A stretch of 38,428 nucleotides of DNA from an uncultured Prolixibacteraceae bacterium (GCA_903834475.1 CAILJH010000045.1:1-38428); one strand, 5' to 3'; positions 8,209-18,047 are shown, counted from the first letter of the stretch. A program made the numbers and translations. The notes: generated from the letters alone by a model not told the origin.

Positions 8209-8216
8209 CAAATTTA
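8209..8216 (-). promoter_or_regulatory. Candidate -7 promoter element of the toxin-antitoxin operon
   Basis: On the minus strand this reads TAAATTTG, a full match to TAnnTTTG. It lies about 17 bases upstream of the antitoxin ATG, so the leader would be very short. No clear -33 element was found. Confidence 0.4.
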
Positions 8217-8235
8217 AGGAATAATATTCAAGAAG

Positions 8236-8763
<528 letters not shown>

Positions 8764-8830
8764 TTACAATTTGACGATTTACTATTTACCAATTAGTTGA
8801 AAATTAAAGACATTAATTGGCTTTTTCAAG

Positions 8831-8874
8831 TCTCCCCTTTTGGGGGAGATTTACCCGCCTGCCTGTCGGGCAGG
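8831..8874. repeat. Double palindromic repeat reaching into the neuB 3' end
   Basis: Two inverted repeats lie in tandem. The first has arms TCTCCCC (8831-8837) and GGGGAGA (8843-8849); the second has arms CCTGCC (8858-8863) and GGCAGG (8869-8874). Similar GC-rich palindromes occur again in this window near 29899 and 34904. The second palindrome lies inside the neuB reading frame and supplies its last codons and probably its stop. Confidence 0.7.
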
Positions 8875-9921
8875 GAGAGGGCTGAGCATTTCAGGATAAA
8901 TAATTTCATTGGCAGGAATAGCTTTTCGTGCGATTTTACCTACAACCTGTTCTCTTTCGGCCCACTTAAAACCATCGCCGGGACTGAGCAAATGCAAGTC
9001 ATTCTCAGAAATCAGTTCACCTGCCGCGATGTTTCTGATTGTTGCAACCGAGCGTTCGAGTTTGATGCGTGTGGCTTTAACTTTCTCGCTTACGAAAATA
9101 GCGTTTTCACCAATGGCATATTCGGTATTTCGAATGTCGCGCACCATACGCCAGATGCCTTCCGGCTCAAGCGATCCGCGGTGGTCAGTGCCTTTCATGG
9201 TGCGGTCGAGCGTGATGTGTTTTTCGATGATTTCGGCACCCATGCCAACGGCAACGGCCGGCATCAGGATTCCGATGGAATGATCTGAATAACCGATTGT
9301 GAATTGCGGATAATTCTCTTTCAGAAATTGAATACTCAATAAATTAATATTCTGGTATTCCGATGGATATTGTGATAAACAATGCAGAATACTGATGTTT
9401 GAATGGTATTTGGTAATGATTTCAAGTGCATCGTCGAGTTCCTTTTTACCGGTCATTCCGGTCGAAAGGATCATCGGAATCCGGGTTTCAGCCATGACTT
9501 CCAGAAGCGGAAGATTGGTCAGATCACGGGAAGCAACTTTCAGCCGATCAGGAGTGAACAGCTTCAACATGAAAAGGCAACCTTTGGCGCAAAGGGTTTC
9601 CACGACTTCCAAGCCTTTTGATTTGGCATACCGGTAAACTTCAAAATGCTGTTCGTCATTCAGTTCCAGAAAAGCCCGGTGTTCACCGTAGGTTTTGCCG
9701 AAGGAATTCGGATTGTCGTAAGGACGGTGCATTTCGGAGGCTGAAAGTTCTTCATTCAAATCGCGGCGCGTCATTTTAACCGCATTCATCGGCATCAGGT
9801 TCTGTCCGAAAAGCTTGTCGATTACCGGTTCGGTGACCACATCGATGAGCTTTTTGGCAATCTCAACTTCGCCGTTGTGGTTCTGTCCGATTTCGCCAAT
9901 GATATAAGTTGATTGGGTCAT
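8851..9921 (-). CDS. neuB: NeuB-family synthase (sialic/legionaminic-acid-type nonulosonate synthase)
   Basis: The 356-residue protein has the two domains of NeuB enzymes, which condense phosphoenolpyruvate with an N-acetylated hexosamine or its derivative to form a nine-carbon sugar acid. The N-terminal TIM barrel starts with GEIGQNHNG (residues 9-17) and includes the signature EKHITLD (233-239), then DH at 246-247 and SLEPE (250-254), the metal- and substrate-binding residues of the family. A C-terminal SAF (antifreeze-like) domain spans about 285-345. The last eight residues are encoded by an intergenic-type palindromic repeat and are probably not ancestral. Whether the product is sialic, legionaminic or another acid cannot be read from the sequence. 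It follows the SpsF-like gene by four bases. Confidence 0.85.
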   Translation of the reverse strand: MTQSTYIIGEIGQNHNGEVEIAKKLIDVVTEPVIDKLFGQNLMPMNAVKMTRRDLNEELSASEMHRPYDNPNSFGKTYGEHRAFLELNDEQHFEVYRYAKSKGLEVVETLCAKGCLFMLKLFTPDRLKVASRDLTNLPLLEVMAETRIPMILSTGMTGKKELDDALEIITKYHSNISILHCLSQYPSEYQNINLLSIQFLKENYPQFTIGYSDHSIGILMPAVAVGMGAEIIEKHITLDRTMKGTDHRGSLEPEGIWRMVRDIRNTEYAIGENAIFVSEKVKATRIKLERSVATIRNIAAGELISENDLHLLSPGDGFKWAEREQVVGKIARKAIPANEIIYPEMLSPLPARQAGG

Positions 9922-9925
9922 TTTT

Positions 9926-10678
9926 CTATTTCTTATTTCTTTTTATTTCAGCTTTCATTAGTTCCAATATTTCAGGATGACGGTCGAGCCAGCTGACAAT
10001 TTCAGGAATACCAAAATTAGGATTTTCCGCGCTGATTGCAGCATATAGTTGGCGCTGAATTTCAAAATCTTCCGGAGTGTCCAGTGTCATCCGGATATCA
10101 GTTCGCGAATAAACCAGCTGATCAGCCGGAATAAACTGAACATTGAACAGAGTCGGGTTGCCGTAAATGAAATTGGTAACATGTTCATGATACAATTTTT
10201 CGGAAGTCAATTTCTGAGCTTCCTCAAGCGCATCAAGCCGCACGGCTTCTGTCCAAAACCCGAAATGAGTCAGAATGGATGGTTTATTTCCGGCGAGTTG
10301 AAAACTGAAGTAATCAGCATCTGATTGACCGAATTCAGTGATCAGAGTTTGAATTCCGGCGAAATCCAAAAACGGATTATCGGCGCAAACGCGGATGATT
10401 TTCCTGAAATTATTTTGCTTTGCGGCCTGAATAAAACGGTCGAGCACATCATTTTCTGAACCCCGGAAAACTGAAACATTATGGTTCCTGGCCAAATTAC
10501 AAATCCGGTCGTCGGAAGGATTGATTGTTGTAGCCAATACCAATGGAATCTGAAGCTTTTTCACTTTTTCAAGAAGCAGATCCAAAATGGATTGCTCCTG
10601 ATAAAAAGGCAGGATCACCTTTTCGGGCATCCGTGTTGAACCGGTTCGGGCTTGCAGTATGATTCCTAAATCAGTCAT
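9926..10678 (-). CDS. SpsF-like cytidylyltransferase (CMP-sugar-acid synthetase family)
   Basis: The 250-residue protein begins with the nucleotide-binding signature QARTGSTRMPEK (residues 9-20) shared by CMP-acylneuraminate synthetases and Bacillus SpsF. It continues with the family's VFRGSENDVLDRF and RVCADNPFLD segments, the latter carrying the metal-binding Asp. Such enzymes activate a sugar acid with CTP. Placed directly upstream of neuB (four-base gap) and overlapping the flippase gene by eight bases, it is probably the CMP-activation step of the same surface sugar. Annotation pipelines often call this family 'glycosyltransferase'; I consider nucleotidyl transfer more likely. Cytosolic, no signal peptide. 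Confidence 0.75.
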   Translation of the reverse strand: MTDLGIILQARTGSTRMPEKVILPFYQEQSILDLLLEKVKKLQIPLVLATTINPSDDRICNLARNHNVSVFRGSENDVLDRFIQAAKQNNFRKIIRVCADNPFLDFAGIQTLITEFGQSDADYFSFQLAGNKPSILTHFGFWTEAVRLDALEEAQKLTSEKLYHEHVTNFIYGNPTLFNVQFIPADQLVYSRTDIRMTLDTPEDFEIQRQLYAAISAENPNFGIPEIVSWLDRHPEILELMKAEIKRNKK

Positions 10679-12170
10679 GATTTGATGATTTGATGATTTG
10701 GATTTGTTTGAGAAAGTTGTTTACAATCTTATTCAGGTCATCCGAAACATGAAACAGATAACTCAACCCGATAAAAACTATGCTGATGACCGAACAGCGT
10801 ACAATCAGGTCAACCAGAAAATGGAACGGCAAAACCGGAATAACTTTTCCGATAGCAAAAGCGAGTAGTCCGGCAGCCAGGCATTTCAGATGCGTCAAGC
10901 GGTAAGGGAAAAGTTTCATGCTCCGCTTCAAATAAAAAACACGAAGCAGAGAAGCACTCGAAACCGACAACATGGAACCAAGTGCAGCTCCGTTCATTCC
11001 CCAGAGCGGAATAAAAATCATGTAGAAAATTACAACCAAAAGAACCAAAACACCCATGGAGTAAGTTTGAATTTTATACCGGTGCGAGGTTCCGATGATC
11101 TGAACGCTCGACCCGGTGGAGGCGACAATCAGACTCGAGAGCGAAATCAGGATGATCACCCATTCGGTTCCCATGTATTTTGGACCCAAAAGCTGAAAGA
11201 TGTTATTCAGGTTGGTAACAATCAGGATAAAAAGCAATAAGCTGGCAAATAACTGGTTGATACTGCTTTTGTAATAAATGTCTTCGATGGTTTCCATATC
11301 CTTGTCTTTCCAGGCATCAGCAATAATCGTGGATGAGATTTTTCCAAGTGCGACACTGGGTATCAGAATCACCGTGCCAAAAAAGAAAAGAATGGAATAA
11401 ATACCGGTCAAGGAAAGATCAGTGTAAACACTCATCATAATGGTGTCAATTTGTTTCAATGCGATACTGCTCACTCCGCCGATAATGCCGAATACTGACA
11501 GACTGATCATTTCTTTCCGGAGATGTGGCGTGATGAAACCGAGTTTTGGCTGAAGGTTGAACTGCTTCCGGTAAATGAGCAGGCCAGCAAGATACACGGC
11601 CGGAAGACTCAGAAAAAGAACAAATCCGAATACGAATTGTGAAAAACTGATCCATTTCAGGAAGAAAGCTCCAAGCAAAAAAAGCGTTCCAATCCGGTAA
11701 ACAAAATCACTTAGAATTGATCCGGTAGTCGCGTCAAAAAGCATTTTATTGTAAGTATCGAGCATCACCGAAAACATCCTGAAAAAGATCAGTGGAATTA
11801 AGTACCAGATGTATTTAACCAGAAGAGCCGATTCTTTCGGATTGTGCTCAATGATATAGGGTTTCATGACCAGAAAAGTGACCAGGGAAATTATAAAACC
11901 AACCATTCCGACTGTCAGAGTAAGAAACACAAATCCGTTGTGATTTTGGTCTTTATCCCTGAAATACGGGAAAAGTCGCTCAATTACTTTCGTGAAACCA
12001 AGTGTCGAAAATTGTGAATAAACCGCCGAAACTGCAACCAAAATTGCCGTGAGTCCGATTTGTTCCGAAGAGAGCAGTTTGATCGACAGGATTGTATAAA
12101 GGAACCCAATGGCAACGCCAAGGTATGAGTAGATTGACCCCTTGATTGTTTGCCTTTTAATTACGCCCAT
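10671..12170 (-). CDS. Oligosaccharide flippase, Wzx/MATE-like
   Basis: This 499-residue protein is hydrophobic throughout, with about 14 predicted membrane helices and few charged loops, as in the polysaccharide-transporter (PST/Wzx) branch of the MOP superfamily. The start (MGVIKRQTIKGSIYSYLGVAIGFLY) is typical of Bacteroidota flippases. It probably moves lipid-linked glycan units across the inner membrane. It leads the minus-strand operon flippase - SpsF-like - neuB - phosphatase and overlaps the next gene by eight bases. The substrate is unknown but likely contains the sugar acid made by its operon partners. Confidence 0.85.
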   Translation of the reverse strand: MGVIKRQTIKGSIYSYLGVAIGFLYTILSIKLLSSEQIGLTAILVAVSAVYSQFSTLGFTKVIERLFPYFRDKDQNHNGFVFLTLTVGMVGFIISLVTFLVMKPYIIEHNPKESALLVKYIWYLIPLIFFRMFSVMLDTYNKMLFDATTGSILSDFVYRIGTLFLLGAFFLKWISFSQFVFGFVLFLSLPAVYLAGLLIYRKQFNLQPKLGFITPHLRKEMISLSVFGIIGGVSSIALKQIDTIMMSVYTDLSLTGIYSILFFFGTVILIPSVALGKISSTIIADAWKDKDMETIEDIYYKSSINQLFASLLLFILIVTNLNNIFQLLGPKYMGTEWVIILISLSSLIVASTGSSVQIIGTSHRYKIQTYSMGVLVLLVVIFYMIFIPLWGMNGAALGSMLSVSSASLLRVFYLKRSMKLFPYRLTHLKCLAAGLLAFAIGKVIPVLPFHFLVDLIVRCSVISIVFIGLSYLFHVSDDLNKIVNNFLKQIQIIKSSNHD

Positions 12171-12198
12171 TTATTTTAGTTATTGACCTAAAAAGGTT

Positions 12199-12206
12199 TA
12201 TTTTTG
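12199..12206 (+). promoter_or_regulatory. Candidate -7 promoter element upstream of yfhO-like gene
   Basis: TATTTTTG is a full match to TAnnTTTG, 44 bases upstream of the ATG at 12251, in the 80-base divergent region between the flippase and the YfhO gene. A TTG at 12183-12185 is nearer than the usual -33 spacing. Confidence 0.4.
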
Positions 12207-12250
12207 CTCCGCACGAAAATACGAATTTAAAAATTACACCAATCAATAAT

Positions 12251-14722
12251 ATGGATACAAAAAACCTCCTACGCAAATCGGGACCTTATCTCATTGCTGT
12301 TGTGCTGTTTCTGCTGATCAGCGTATTGTATTTCTCGCCTGTTCTGGAAGGAAAAAAACTGCAGAGTTCGGACGGAACCCAGTTCAAGGGAATGTCGAAA
12401 GAAATTGTGGATTACCGCGAAGCTACCGGAAAGGAAGCACTTTGGTCGAATAACATGTTCTCCGGAATGCCGGCTTACCTGACTTCAACCATCTATTCGG
12501 GCGAAATCATTTCGACCATACAAAAGTCAATCACGGCGATTTCGCAGCCGGTAATGATACTCACCTTTAGTTTTTCTTTCTTTTTTATTCTTTGTATCCT
12601 TCTGGATATTGGTGTCTGGACTGCCTTTGCGGCAAGCCTTGCCTATGGCTTTATGACGTTCACTTTTGTGGTGATGGTTACCGGCCATTTAACCAAAGCA
12701 CACGCATTAACTTATACAGCTTTGATTGTGGCCGGAATTCTGGTCGCTTTCAAGAAAAACAAAATCGGTGGAAGTTTGATTGTGGCCCTTGGATTGTCTC
12801 TGATGTTGAGTGCCAACCATCTGCAGATGACTTATTATGTGGCTATCATGGCATTAATTCTGGGAATTACTTACCTGATTTTTGCCATCCGAGAAAAAAC
12901 ACTTCCAGATTTTGCAATAACAGCTGCATTTCTATTGGTCGCCGTTTTGCTTGCCGTTGGAACCAATTTTTCGCGACTCTATACCACCTACGAATATGGA
13001 AAATACTCCATGCGCGGTCAGTCAGATCTGAGCCTTAACGGCGAAAACAAATCCAGCGGTTTGGATCAGAATTACATTCTGGATTACAGTTACGATCTGG
13101 GTGAAGCCATGACCGCATTTATTCCCCGTTTTAAAGGCGGTGGTATGAGCGAACCATTGAGCACCAGTTCAGATACGTACAAATTTCTGTCTGAATCTCA
13201 GGGAGAAGGACCTGCAAAAAAAATGGTTGAAGGTGGAATGCCCATGTATTGGGGAAGTCAGCCGATTTCGGGGGCACCGTTCTATTTCGGTGCGGTCCTT
13301 TGTTTCCTTTTCGTGCTGGGAATATTCCTGGTAAAAGGGAAAGATAAATGGTGGCTTGTTGCGGTTTTTGTTTTTTCACTATTGCTGTCGCTCGGTAAAA
13401 ATTTCTCCATTTTAACCGATCTCATGCTCGACTATTTTCCCGGATACAACAAATTTAGGGATGTAAAAAATATCATCGTCATTCAGCAATTCGCCATGGC
13501 ACTGCTTGGAGTGTTGGCGATTAAAGAAGTTTACCAGCGTAAAATCACCAACGAAGAATTCATGAAAGGCCTGAAATATGCCTTTGGAATTACGGGCGGA
13601 CTGGCGTTGTTATTTGCCATTGTTCCCGGAATTGCAGGTAGTTTCTCCGGAAGCACCGATGCCCAATATATGCAAATGGGATGGCCAAAAGAGTTGATTA
13701 ATGCCTTGATTTCCGACAGGCAATCTTTCCTTCGTGAAGATTCCTTCCGTACCTTTATATTTGTAACTCTTGCTGCAGCCGGCTTGTGGGCCTGGTGGAA
13801 CAATAAAATAAAAGGTCAATACGCGATTGTTTTGTGGGTCGTTCTGATTATCGGCGATATGTGGACGGTTAATAAAAAGTACTTTAATAACGACCATTTC
13901 ACCTCAAAGAAGGAAGTTGCAGTTCCGTTCCAGAAAATGACTGTTGATAAAGAAATTCTGAAAGATAAAGACTTGTATTATCGCGTACTGAACCTCCAGA
14001 ATCCGTTTGCCGATGCAAGGACTTCGTATTTTCACAAATCGCTGGGTGGCTATCATGGAGCCAAAATGAAACGATACAATGAACTGATCAGTTATGCGAT
14101 TCAACCTGAAATGCAGGCTTTGATTGCCGGATTCAAGAAACCGGCTTCGATTGATTCGGTAATGAATTATTTGCCTGTTATCAACATGCTTAACACCAAA
14201 TATTTCATCTACGATCTGAACAGTGCTCCATTACCTAACTCGCATGCCTTAGGCAATGCATGGTTGGTGAAATCCGTTAAGATGGTTGGCAAAGCTGACG
14301 AAGAAGTGACCTTGCTAAAGAATTTTGATCCCAAATCGACTGCAATCGTCAACAAAAGTTTTGAGAAAGATTTGGCCGGATTCACTTCAGCTTCAGGAGA
14401 AGGTGAAATCAAACTGAAGGAATATCAACCAAATTACCTGAAATATGAGGCTTCGGTGAACAGTGGGTCGCAGTTGGCTGTTTTCTCTGAAATCTATTAT
14501 CCGAAAGGTTGGAAGAGTTTCATTGATGGAAAGGAAACTGCTCATGTTCAGGCGGATTATGTGCTGCGTGCCATGGTCATTCCTTCAGGAAAGCATGAAA
14601 TTGAATTTAAATTTGAACCACAATCGTTTTACCTTGGAAACAAGGTTTCGATGGCCAGTTCAATCTTATTGCTTTTGGCCATTGGCGGATATTTTATCTA
14701 TGTTTTTAAACAAAAAAAGTAA
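12251..14722 (+). CDS. YfhO-family polytopic membrane protein
   Basis: The 823-residue protein matches the YfhO layout: an N-terminal helix (residues 12-30), an extracytoplasmic loop with the family's 'SDGTQFKG' and 'WSNNMFSGMPAY' segments, some 10-12 more membrane helices up to about residue 540, a large outer domain (about 545-790), and a final helix near 800-818. Conserved features include FPGYNKFRDVKNIIVIQQFAMALLG-type sequence near residue 395. YfhO proteins are thought to act like GT-C glycosyltransferases that decorate cell-surface polymers (in Gram-positives, lipoteichoic acid); the Bacteroidota substrate is unknown. It is followed after six bases by ftsX, so the two are probably co-transcribed. 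Confidence 0.85.
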   Translation: MDTKNLLRKSGPYLIAVVLFLLISVLYFSPVLEGKKLQSSDGTQFKGMSKEIVDYREATGKEALWSNNMFSGMPAYLTSTIYSGEIISTIQKSITAISQPVMILTFSFSFFFILCILLDIGVWTAFAASLAYGFMTFTFVVMVTGHLTKAHALTYTALIVAGILVAFKKNKIGGSLIVALGLSLMLSANHLQMTYYVAIMALILGITYLIFAIREKTLPDFAITAAFLLVAVLLAVGTNFSRLYTTYEYGKYSMRGQSDLSLNGENKSSGLDQNYILDYSYDLGEAMTAFIPRFKGGGMSEPLSTSSDTYKFLSESQGEGPAKKMVEGGMPMYWGSQPISGAPFYFGAVLCFLFVLGIFLVKGKDKWWLVAVFVFSLLLSLGKNFSILTDLMLDYFPGYNKFRDVKNIIVIQQFAMALLGVLAIKEVYQRKITNEEFMKGLKYAFGITGGLALLFAIVPGIAGSFSGSTDAQYMQMGWPKELINALISDRQSFLREDSFRTFIFVTLAAAGLWAWWNNKIKGQYAIVLWVVLIIGDMWTVNKKYFNNDHFTSKKEVAVPFQKMTVDKEILKDKDLYYRVLNLQNPFADARTSYFHKSLGGYHGAKMKRYNELISYAIQPEMQALIAGFKKPASIDSVMNYLPVINMLNTKYFIYDLNSAPLPNSHALGNAWLVKSVKMVGKADEEVTLLKNFDPKSTAIVNKSFEKDLAGFTSASGEGEIKLKEYQPNYLKYEASVNSGSQLAVFSEIYYPKGWKSFIDGKETAHVQADYVLRAMVIPSGKHEIEFKFEPQSFYLGNKVSMASSILLLLAIGGYFIYVFKQKK

Positions 14723-14728
14723 GAAATA

Positions 14729-15610
14729 ATGGCAGGCAAGGAACAGCCAAGAAAGCTGAAAAAACGGATTTTCAAATCTTATCTGACTACAACCATCAGC
14801 ATTTCAATGGTTTTATTCCTGATTGGTTTGCTTGGAGTTGTTTTGCTGAATGCCGGGCGACTTGCCAGATATGTCCGCGAAAATGTGGGTGTAACATTGG
14901 TTTTGAACGAAGATATTCAGAAGCAGGAAATTACTGAGCTCCAGACCTCCTTGAAATCAAGCAACTTTGTAAAGTCAGTTGAATACATCGACAAGGAAAC
15001 CGCAGCAGAGAAACTGAAACAAGAACTTGGCGAGGACTTTACCGGATTTCTGGGATACAATCCTTTACTTTCATCTATGGATGTGAAGCTATTTGCCGAA
15101 TATGCAACTCCTGAGAAGTTGGGATTGCTTGAGAAGAAATTCATGGAATCTCCAAAGGTAAAGGAAGTCATTTTTCAACATGATCTGGTGAGTATCATTA
15201 ACGAGAACGTTCAAAAGCTGGGATTTATTCTGGTCTTTTTCTCAGCCTTGTTGCTGCTGATTTTTTTCGCTCTAATCAACAATACCATACGGATTTCAAT
15301 TTATTCACAGCGCTTCATTATCAATACGATGTTGCTTGTCGGAGCAACAGACCGGTTCATTCGTGCACCGTTTGTTAAAAGGAGTGTCAAATTTGGAATT
15401 ATTGGCGCACTTATCGCGAATGTATTGCTGTTGATTCTCATGCTTACTTACCAGTCGGAACTTACCGGAATCATTGACATGAATGATTTTAAGATATTTG
15501 GATTTGTATTTGTGGTCGTTGTTTTATTGGGAATGATAATTTCATGGGTGTCAACTTATCTGGCAGTGAATAAATTCATCCGGTTAAAATTCGATGAATT
15601 GTTCTATTGA
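14729..15610 (+). CDS. ftsX: Cell division protein FtsX
   Basis: The 293-residue length and topology match FtsX: a cytoplasmic N-terminus rich in Lys/Arg, helix 1 (about 22-42), an extracytoplasmic domain (about 43-165) with the ECD pattern 'VGVTLVLNEDIQKQEI', then three helices at about 170-192, 222-245 and 253-278. FtsX is the membrane subunit of the FtsEX ABC-type complex, which controls peptidoglycan hydrolases at the division site. ftsE is not adjacent, which is common in Bacteroidota. The order ftsX - DUF3098 - truB - queA downstream supports the assignment. Confidence 0.9.
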   Translation: MAGKEQPRKLKKRIFKSYLTTTISISMVLFLIGLLGVVLLNAGRLARYVRENVGVTLVLNEDIQKQEITELQTSLKSSNFVKSVEYIDKETAAEKLKQELGEDFTGFLGYNPLLSSMDVKLFAEYATPEKLGLLEKKFMESPKVKEVIFQHDLVSIINENVQKLGFILVFFSALLLLIFFALINNTIRISIYSQRFIINTMLLVGATDRFIRAPFVKRSVKFGIIGALIANVLLLILMLTYQSELTGIIDMNDFKIFGFVFVVVVLLGMIISWVSTYLAVNKFIRLKFDELFY

Positions 15611-15648
15611 CATTCATTACACAAAGTATGAATATTAATTTTTTCAGC

Positions 15649-15656
15649 TAACTTTG
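15649..15656 (+). promoter_or_regulatory. Candidate -7 promoter element before the DUF3098 gene
   Basis: TAACTTTG matches TAnnTTTG exactly and lies 16 bases before the ATG at 15672. It would allow the small membrane-protein gene to be transcribed independently of ftsX. No strong -33 box is visible. Confidence 0.4.
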
Positions 15657-15671
15657 TAAAAAATTTAGAAA

Positions 15672-15917
15672 ATGGCAAAGAAATATTTTGAGAATATGGA
15701 AGGATTTGCTCTCGGCAAAGAAAACCTTAAATTACTGTTGATCGGATTTGTAATCATTGTGTTTGGCTTTTTGCTCATGGTTGGCGGAAAGAGCAGTGAT
15801 CCATCGATTTTTAATCCTGAAATTTTCAGCTTCAGAAGGATCACTCTTGCTCCAATGGTTGTTCTTTTTGGATTTCTCTTCGAGATTTACGCCATTATGA
15901 AAAAGCCGAAAGAATAA
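15672..15917 (+). CDS. DUF3098 small membrane protein
   Basis: The 81-residue protein has two membrane helices (about residues 22-42 and 58-76) linked by a loop with 'SSDPSIFNPEIFSFRRI', characteristic of the DUF3098 family found almost only in Bacteroidota between ftsX and uppP/truB. The function is unknown; the constant neighbourhood suggests a role in cell-envelope growth or division. The start is the first ATG, 61 bases after ftsX. Confidence 0.85.
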   Translation: MAKKYFENMEGFALGKENLKLLLIGFVIIVFGFLLMVGGKSSDPSIFNPEIFSFRRITLAPMVVLFGFLFEIYAIMKKPKE

Positions 15918-16198
15918 GTAGCAGAACCCCTTACAACGCACTTTTCCCAATCTGAAATAATTCTCCATCGGATTATATCCCGTTATTTCTTTTGACTTCC
16001 GGCCTTCAACGGTTATTTTATTTTATGGAATAAAGGGAAAATATCAGGCAATTTCTGCCCAGTTTTAATTTCAGTGCGTACTCCATCTTTAATTATTTTT
16101 TCATTATTTAGCTATTTTGGTATCCAATTGCTATATTTGCGGCCTGAAATCCGGATCTTTGGCCCGATTACAAATCACTAATTTTAAAGCGTTTCAGG
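15918..16198. other. Non-coding gap where uppP usually lies
   Basis: This 281-base gap between the DUF3098 gene and truB holds no credible ORF in six frames. In many Bacteroidota uppP (undecaprenyl-diphosphate phosphatase) occupies this spot; I see no recognisable remnant. A -7-type box for truB lies near its 3' end. Confidence 0.5.
16132..16139 (+). promoter_or_regulatory. Candidate -7 promoter element for truB-queA
   Basis: TATATTTG matches TAnnTTTG and is followed by GC, as often in Bacteroidota promoters. It lies 60 bases upstream of the truB ATG. A TTTG at 16116-16119 is closer than the usual -33 position. Confidence 0.45.
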
Positions 16199-16918
16199 AT
16201 GGGGAGATCCGTTGAAGAGTATGATTTTCAAAAGGGCGAAATCCTTCTTTTTAATAAGGAACTGGATTGGACATCTTTTGATCTGGTTCGGAAACTAAGA
16301 AATTTTATTTGTCGGAAAACAGGAGTTAAGAAACTGAAAGTTGGGCACGCGGGAACACTGGATCCCAAAGCAACCGGACTCATGATCATTTGTACCGGAA
16401 AGCAAACCAAAAACATTGATTTAATTCAGGCTAAAGAAAAGGAATATATTGCAACAATCAGGTTGGGCGCCACCACTCCTTCATACGATTTGGAAACGGA
16501 AGAGAACGAAACATTCCCAACGGAACATGTTAATCTTGATCTGATAAAAGAAAAGCTAAACGGTTTTATTGGCGAAATTGATCAGGTTCCGCCATTGTTC
16601 AGTGCCGTAAAGATTGATGGTAAACGGGCATATCTGCATGCAAGAAAAGGAAGTGATATAGTCCTTCAGTCAAAAAAAATTACGATTTCGGATATGGAGA
16701 TTCTTAACTTTTTAAACAATGAGATCGTATTACGAGTTGTATGCAGCAAAGGAACCTATATCAGATCATTAGCCAGAGACTTGGGCCTTGCCCTCGAAAG
16801 TGGAGCCTATCTGGTTGGCTTACAACGAACGAGAATTGGTGATTTGAGAATGGAGGATGCCTGGGCGCTCGAAGATTTTATGGATCTTTTTAAGGCAGAT
16901 GCAAAAATTGAGAATTAA
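16199..16918 (+). CDS. truB: tRNA pseudouridine(55) synthase TruB
   Basis: The 239-residue protein isomerises U55 in the T-loop of tRNAs. It shows the TruB signature [20 protein letters not shown], with the catalytic nucleophile Asp55, then '[19 protein letters not shown]' and the RNA-binding '[14 protein letters not shown]' block near residues 180-193. It is slightly shorter than the E. coli enzyme because the C-terminal PUA-type domain is lacking, which is normal in this phylum. The start ATG at 16199 has no Shine-Dalgarno. queA follows after 20 bases. Confidence 0.93.
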   Translation: MGRSVEEYDFQKGEILLFNKELDWTSFDLVRKLRNFICRKTGVKKLKVGHAGTLDPKATGLMIICTGKQTKNIDLIQAKEKEYIATIRLGATTPSYDLETEENETFPTEHVNLDLIKEKLNGFIGEIDQVPPLFSAVKIDGKRAYLHARKGSDIVLQSKKITISDMEILNFLNNEIVLRVVCSKGTYIRSLARDLGLALESGAYLVGLQRTRIGDLRMEDAWALEDFMDLFKADAKIEN

Positions 16919-16938
16919 AAATAAAAGCTATATATATT

Positions 16939-17988
16939 ATGAAATTATCAAAGTTTAAATACGATTTACCTGAAGAATTAATTGCCTTGCATCCGGCTGC
17001 AAACCGGGATGAGTCAAAATTATTGGTTTTGAATCGGGCTACAGGAGCAATTGAGCACAAGGTTTTCAAGGATATTGTTAATTACTTTGGAGATAAAGAC
17101 GTATTTATCTTTAATGATACCAAAGTTTTTCCTGCACGTTTATATGGGAATAAGGAAAAAACAGGTGCTGAAATTGAAGTTTTTCTGCTTCGTGAATTGA
17201 ACCGTGAGCAGCGTCTTTGGGACGTATTAGTCGATCCTGCACGTAAAATCCGCATTGGGAACAAATTGTATTTTGGTGAAAATGATTTGCTCGTGGCTGA
17301 AGTAATCGACAATACCACTTCGCGCGGCCGTACACTGAGATTCTTATTTGACGGCCCATACGAAGAGTTTAAGAAAACACTTTATGGTTTAGGCGAAACC
17401 CCACTTCCAAAATTTATAAAACGCGCTGTTACTGCCGATGATAAGGACCGCTATCAAACCATTTTTGCAAAGCACGAAGGTGCAGTCGCTGCTCCAACTG
17501 CAGGGCTTCATTTTAGCCGCGAATTGATGAAACGGCTGGAAATCAGCGGTGTTAATTTCAGTTACGTCACACTTCATGTTGGACTCGGCAATTTCAGGAG
17601 TGTTGATGTGGAAGATTTGACCAAGCACAAAATGGATTCGGAGCAAATCTGGATTTCCGAAGAGGCCTGTGAAATTGTAAATACTGCACGCGATGCCAAA
17701 AAGAATATTTGTGCTGTCGGTACCACCGTTATGCGTACCATCGAGAGTTCGGTTTCAACACAGGGACACATGAAACCATATGAAGGCTGGACGAACAAGT
17801 TCATTTTCCCTCCATACGAATTTAGTGTCGCCAACCGAATGATCACCAATTTCCATTTACCACTTTCAACGCTTTTGATGATGGCTGCCGGGTTTGCCGG
17901 GTATGACAACCTGATGAAAGCCTACAAAGAAGCAATTAAGGAAAAATACCGCTTTGGAACTTATGGCGATGCCATGCTGATTCTGTAA
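16939..17988 (+). CDS. queA: tRNA preQ1 S-adenosylmethionine ribosyltransferase-isomerase QueA
   Basis: The 349-residue length and sequence match QueA, which transfers the ribosyl group of S-adenosylmethionine to 7-aminomethyl-7-deazaguanine in tRNA during queuosine synthesis. Family blocks seen include [22 protein letters not shown] near the start, [16 protein letters not shown] (about 54-69), [13 protein letters not shown] (about 181-193), [11 protein letters not shown] and [17 protein letters not shown] near the C-terminus. It is the last gene of this unit and is followed by a strong intrinsic terminator. Confidence 0.95.
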   Translation: MKLSKFKYDLPEELIALHPAANRDESKLLVLNRATGAIEHKVFKDIVNYFGDKDVFIFNDTKVFPARLYGNKEKTGAEIEVFLLRELNREQRLWDVLVDPARKIRIGNKLYFGENDLLVAEVIDNTTSRGRTLRFLFDGPYEEFKKTLYGLGETPLPKFIKRAVTADDKDRYQTIFAKHEGAVAAPTAGLHFSRELMKRLEISGVNFSYVTLHVGLGNFRSVDVEDLTKHKMDSEQIWISEEACEIVNTARDAKKNICAVGTTVMRTIESSVSTQGHMKPYEGWTNKFIFPPYEFSVANRMITNFHLPLSTLLMMAAGFAGYDNLMKAYKEAIKEKYRFGTYGDAMLIL

Positions 17989-18011
17989 GAAGAACACAAT
18001 ATATGAAACTG

Positions 18012-18047
18012 AAATCCCCGTCAACTATGTGCTGGCGGGGATTTTTT
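18012..18047 (+). terminator. Rho-independent terminator after queA
   Basis: A perfect nine-base-pair stem (AAATCCCCG at 18012-18020 pairing with CGGGGATTT at 18036-18044), a 15-base loop and a T-run through 18047 form a classical intrinsic terminator. It lies 24 bases after the queA stop, between queA and the convergent hflX. Confidence 0.85.

Noticed and set aside
8797-9288. 163-codon plus-strand open frame
   Set aside because: It lies antisense to the NeuB coding region and its translation has no recognisable domain or start context.
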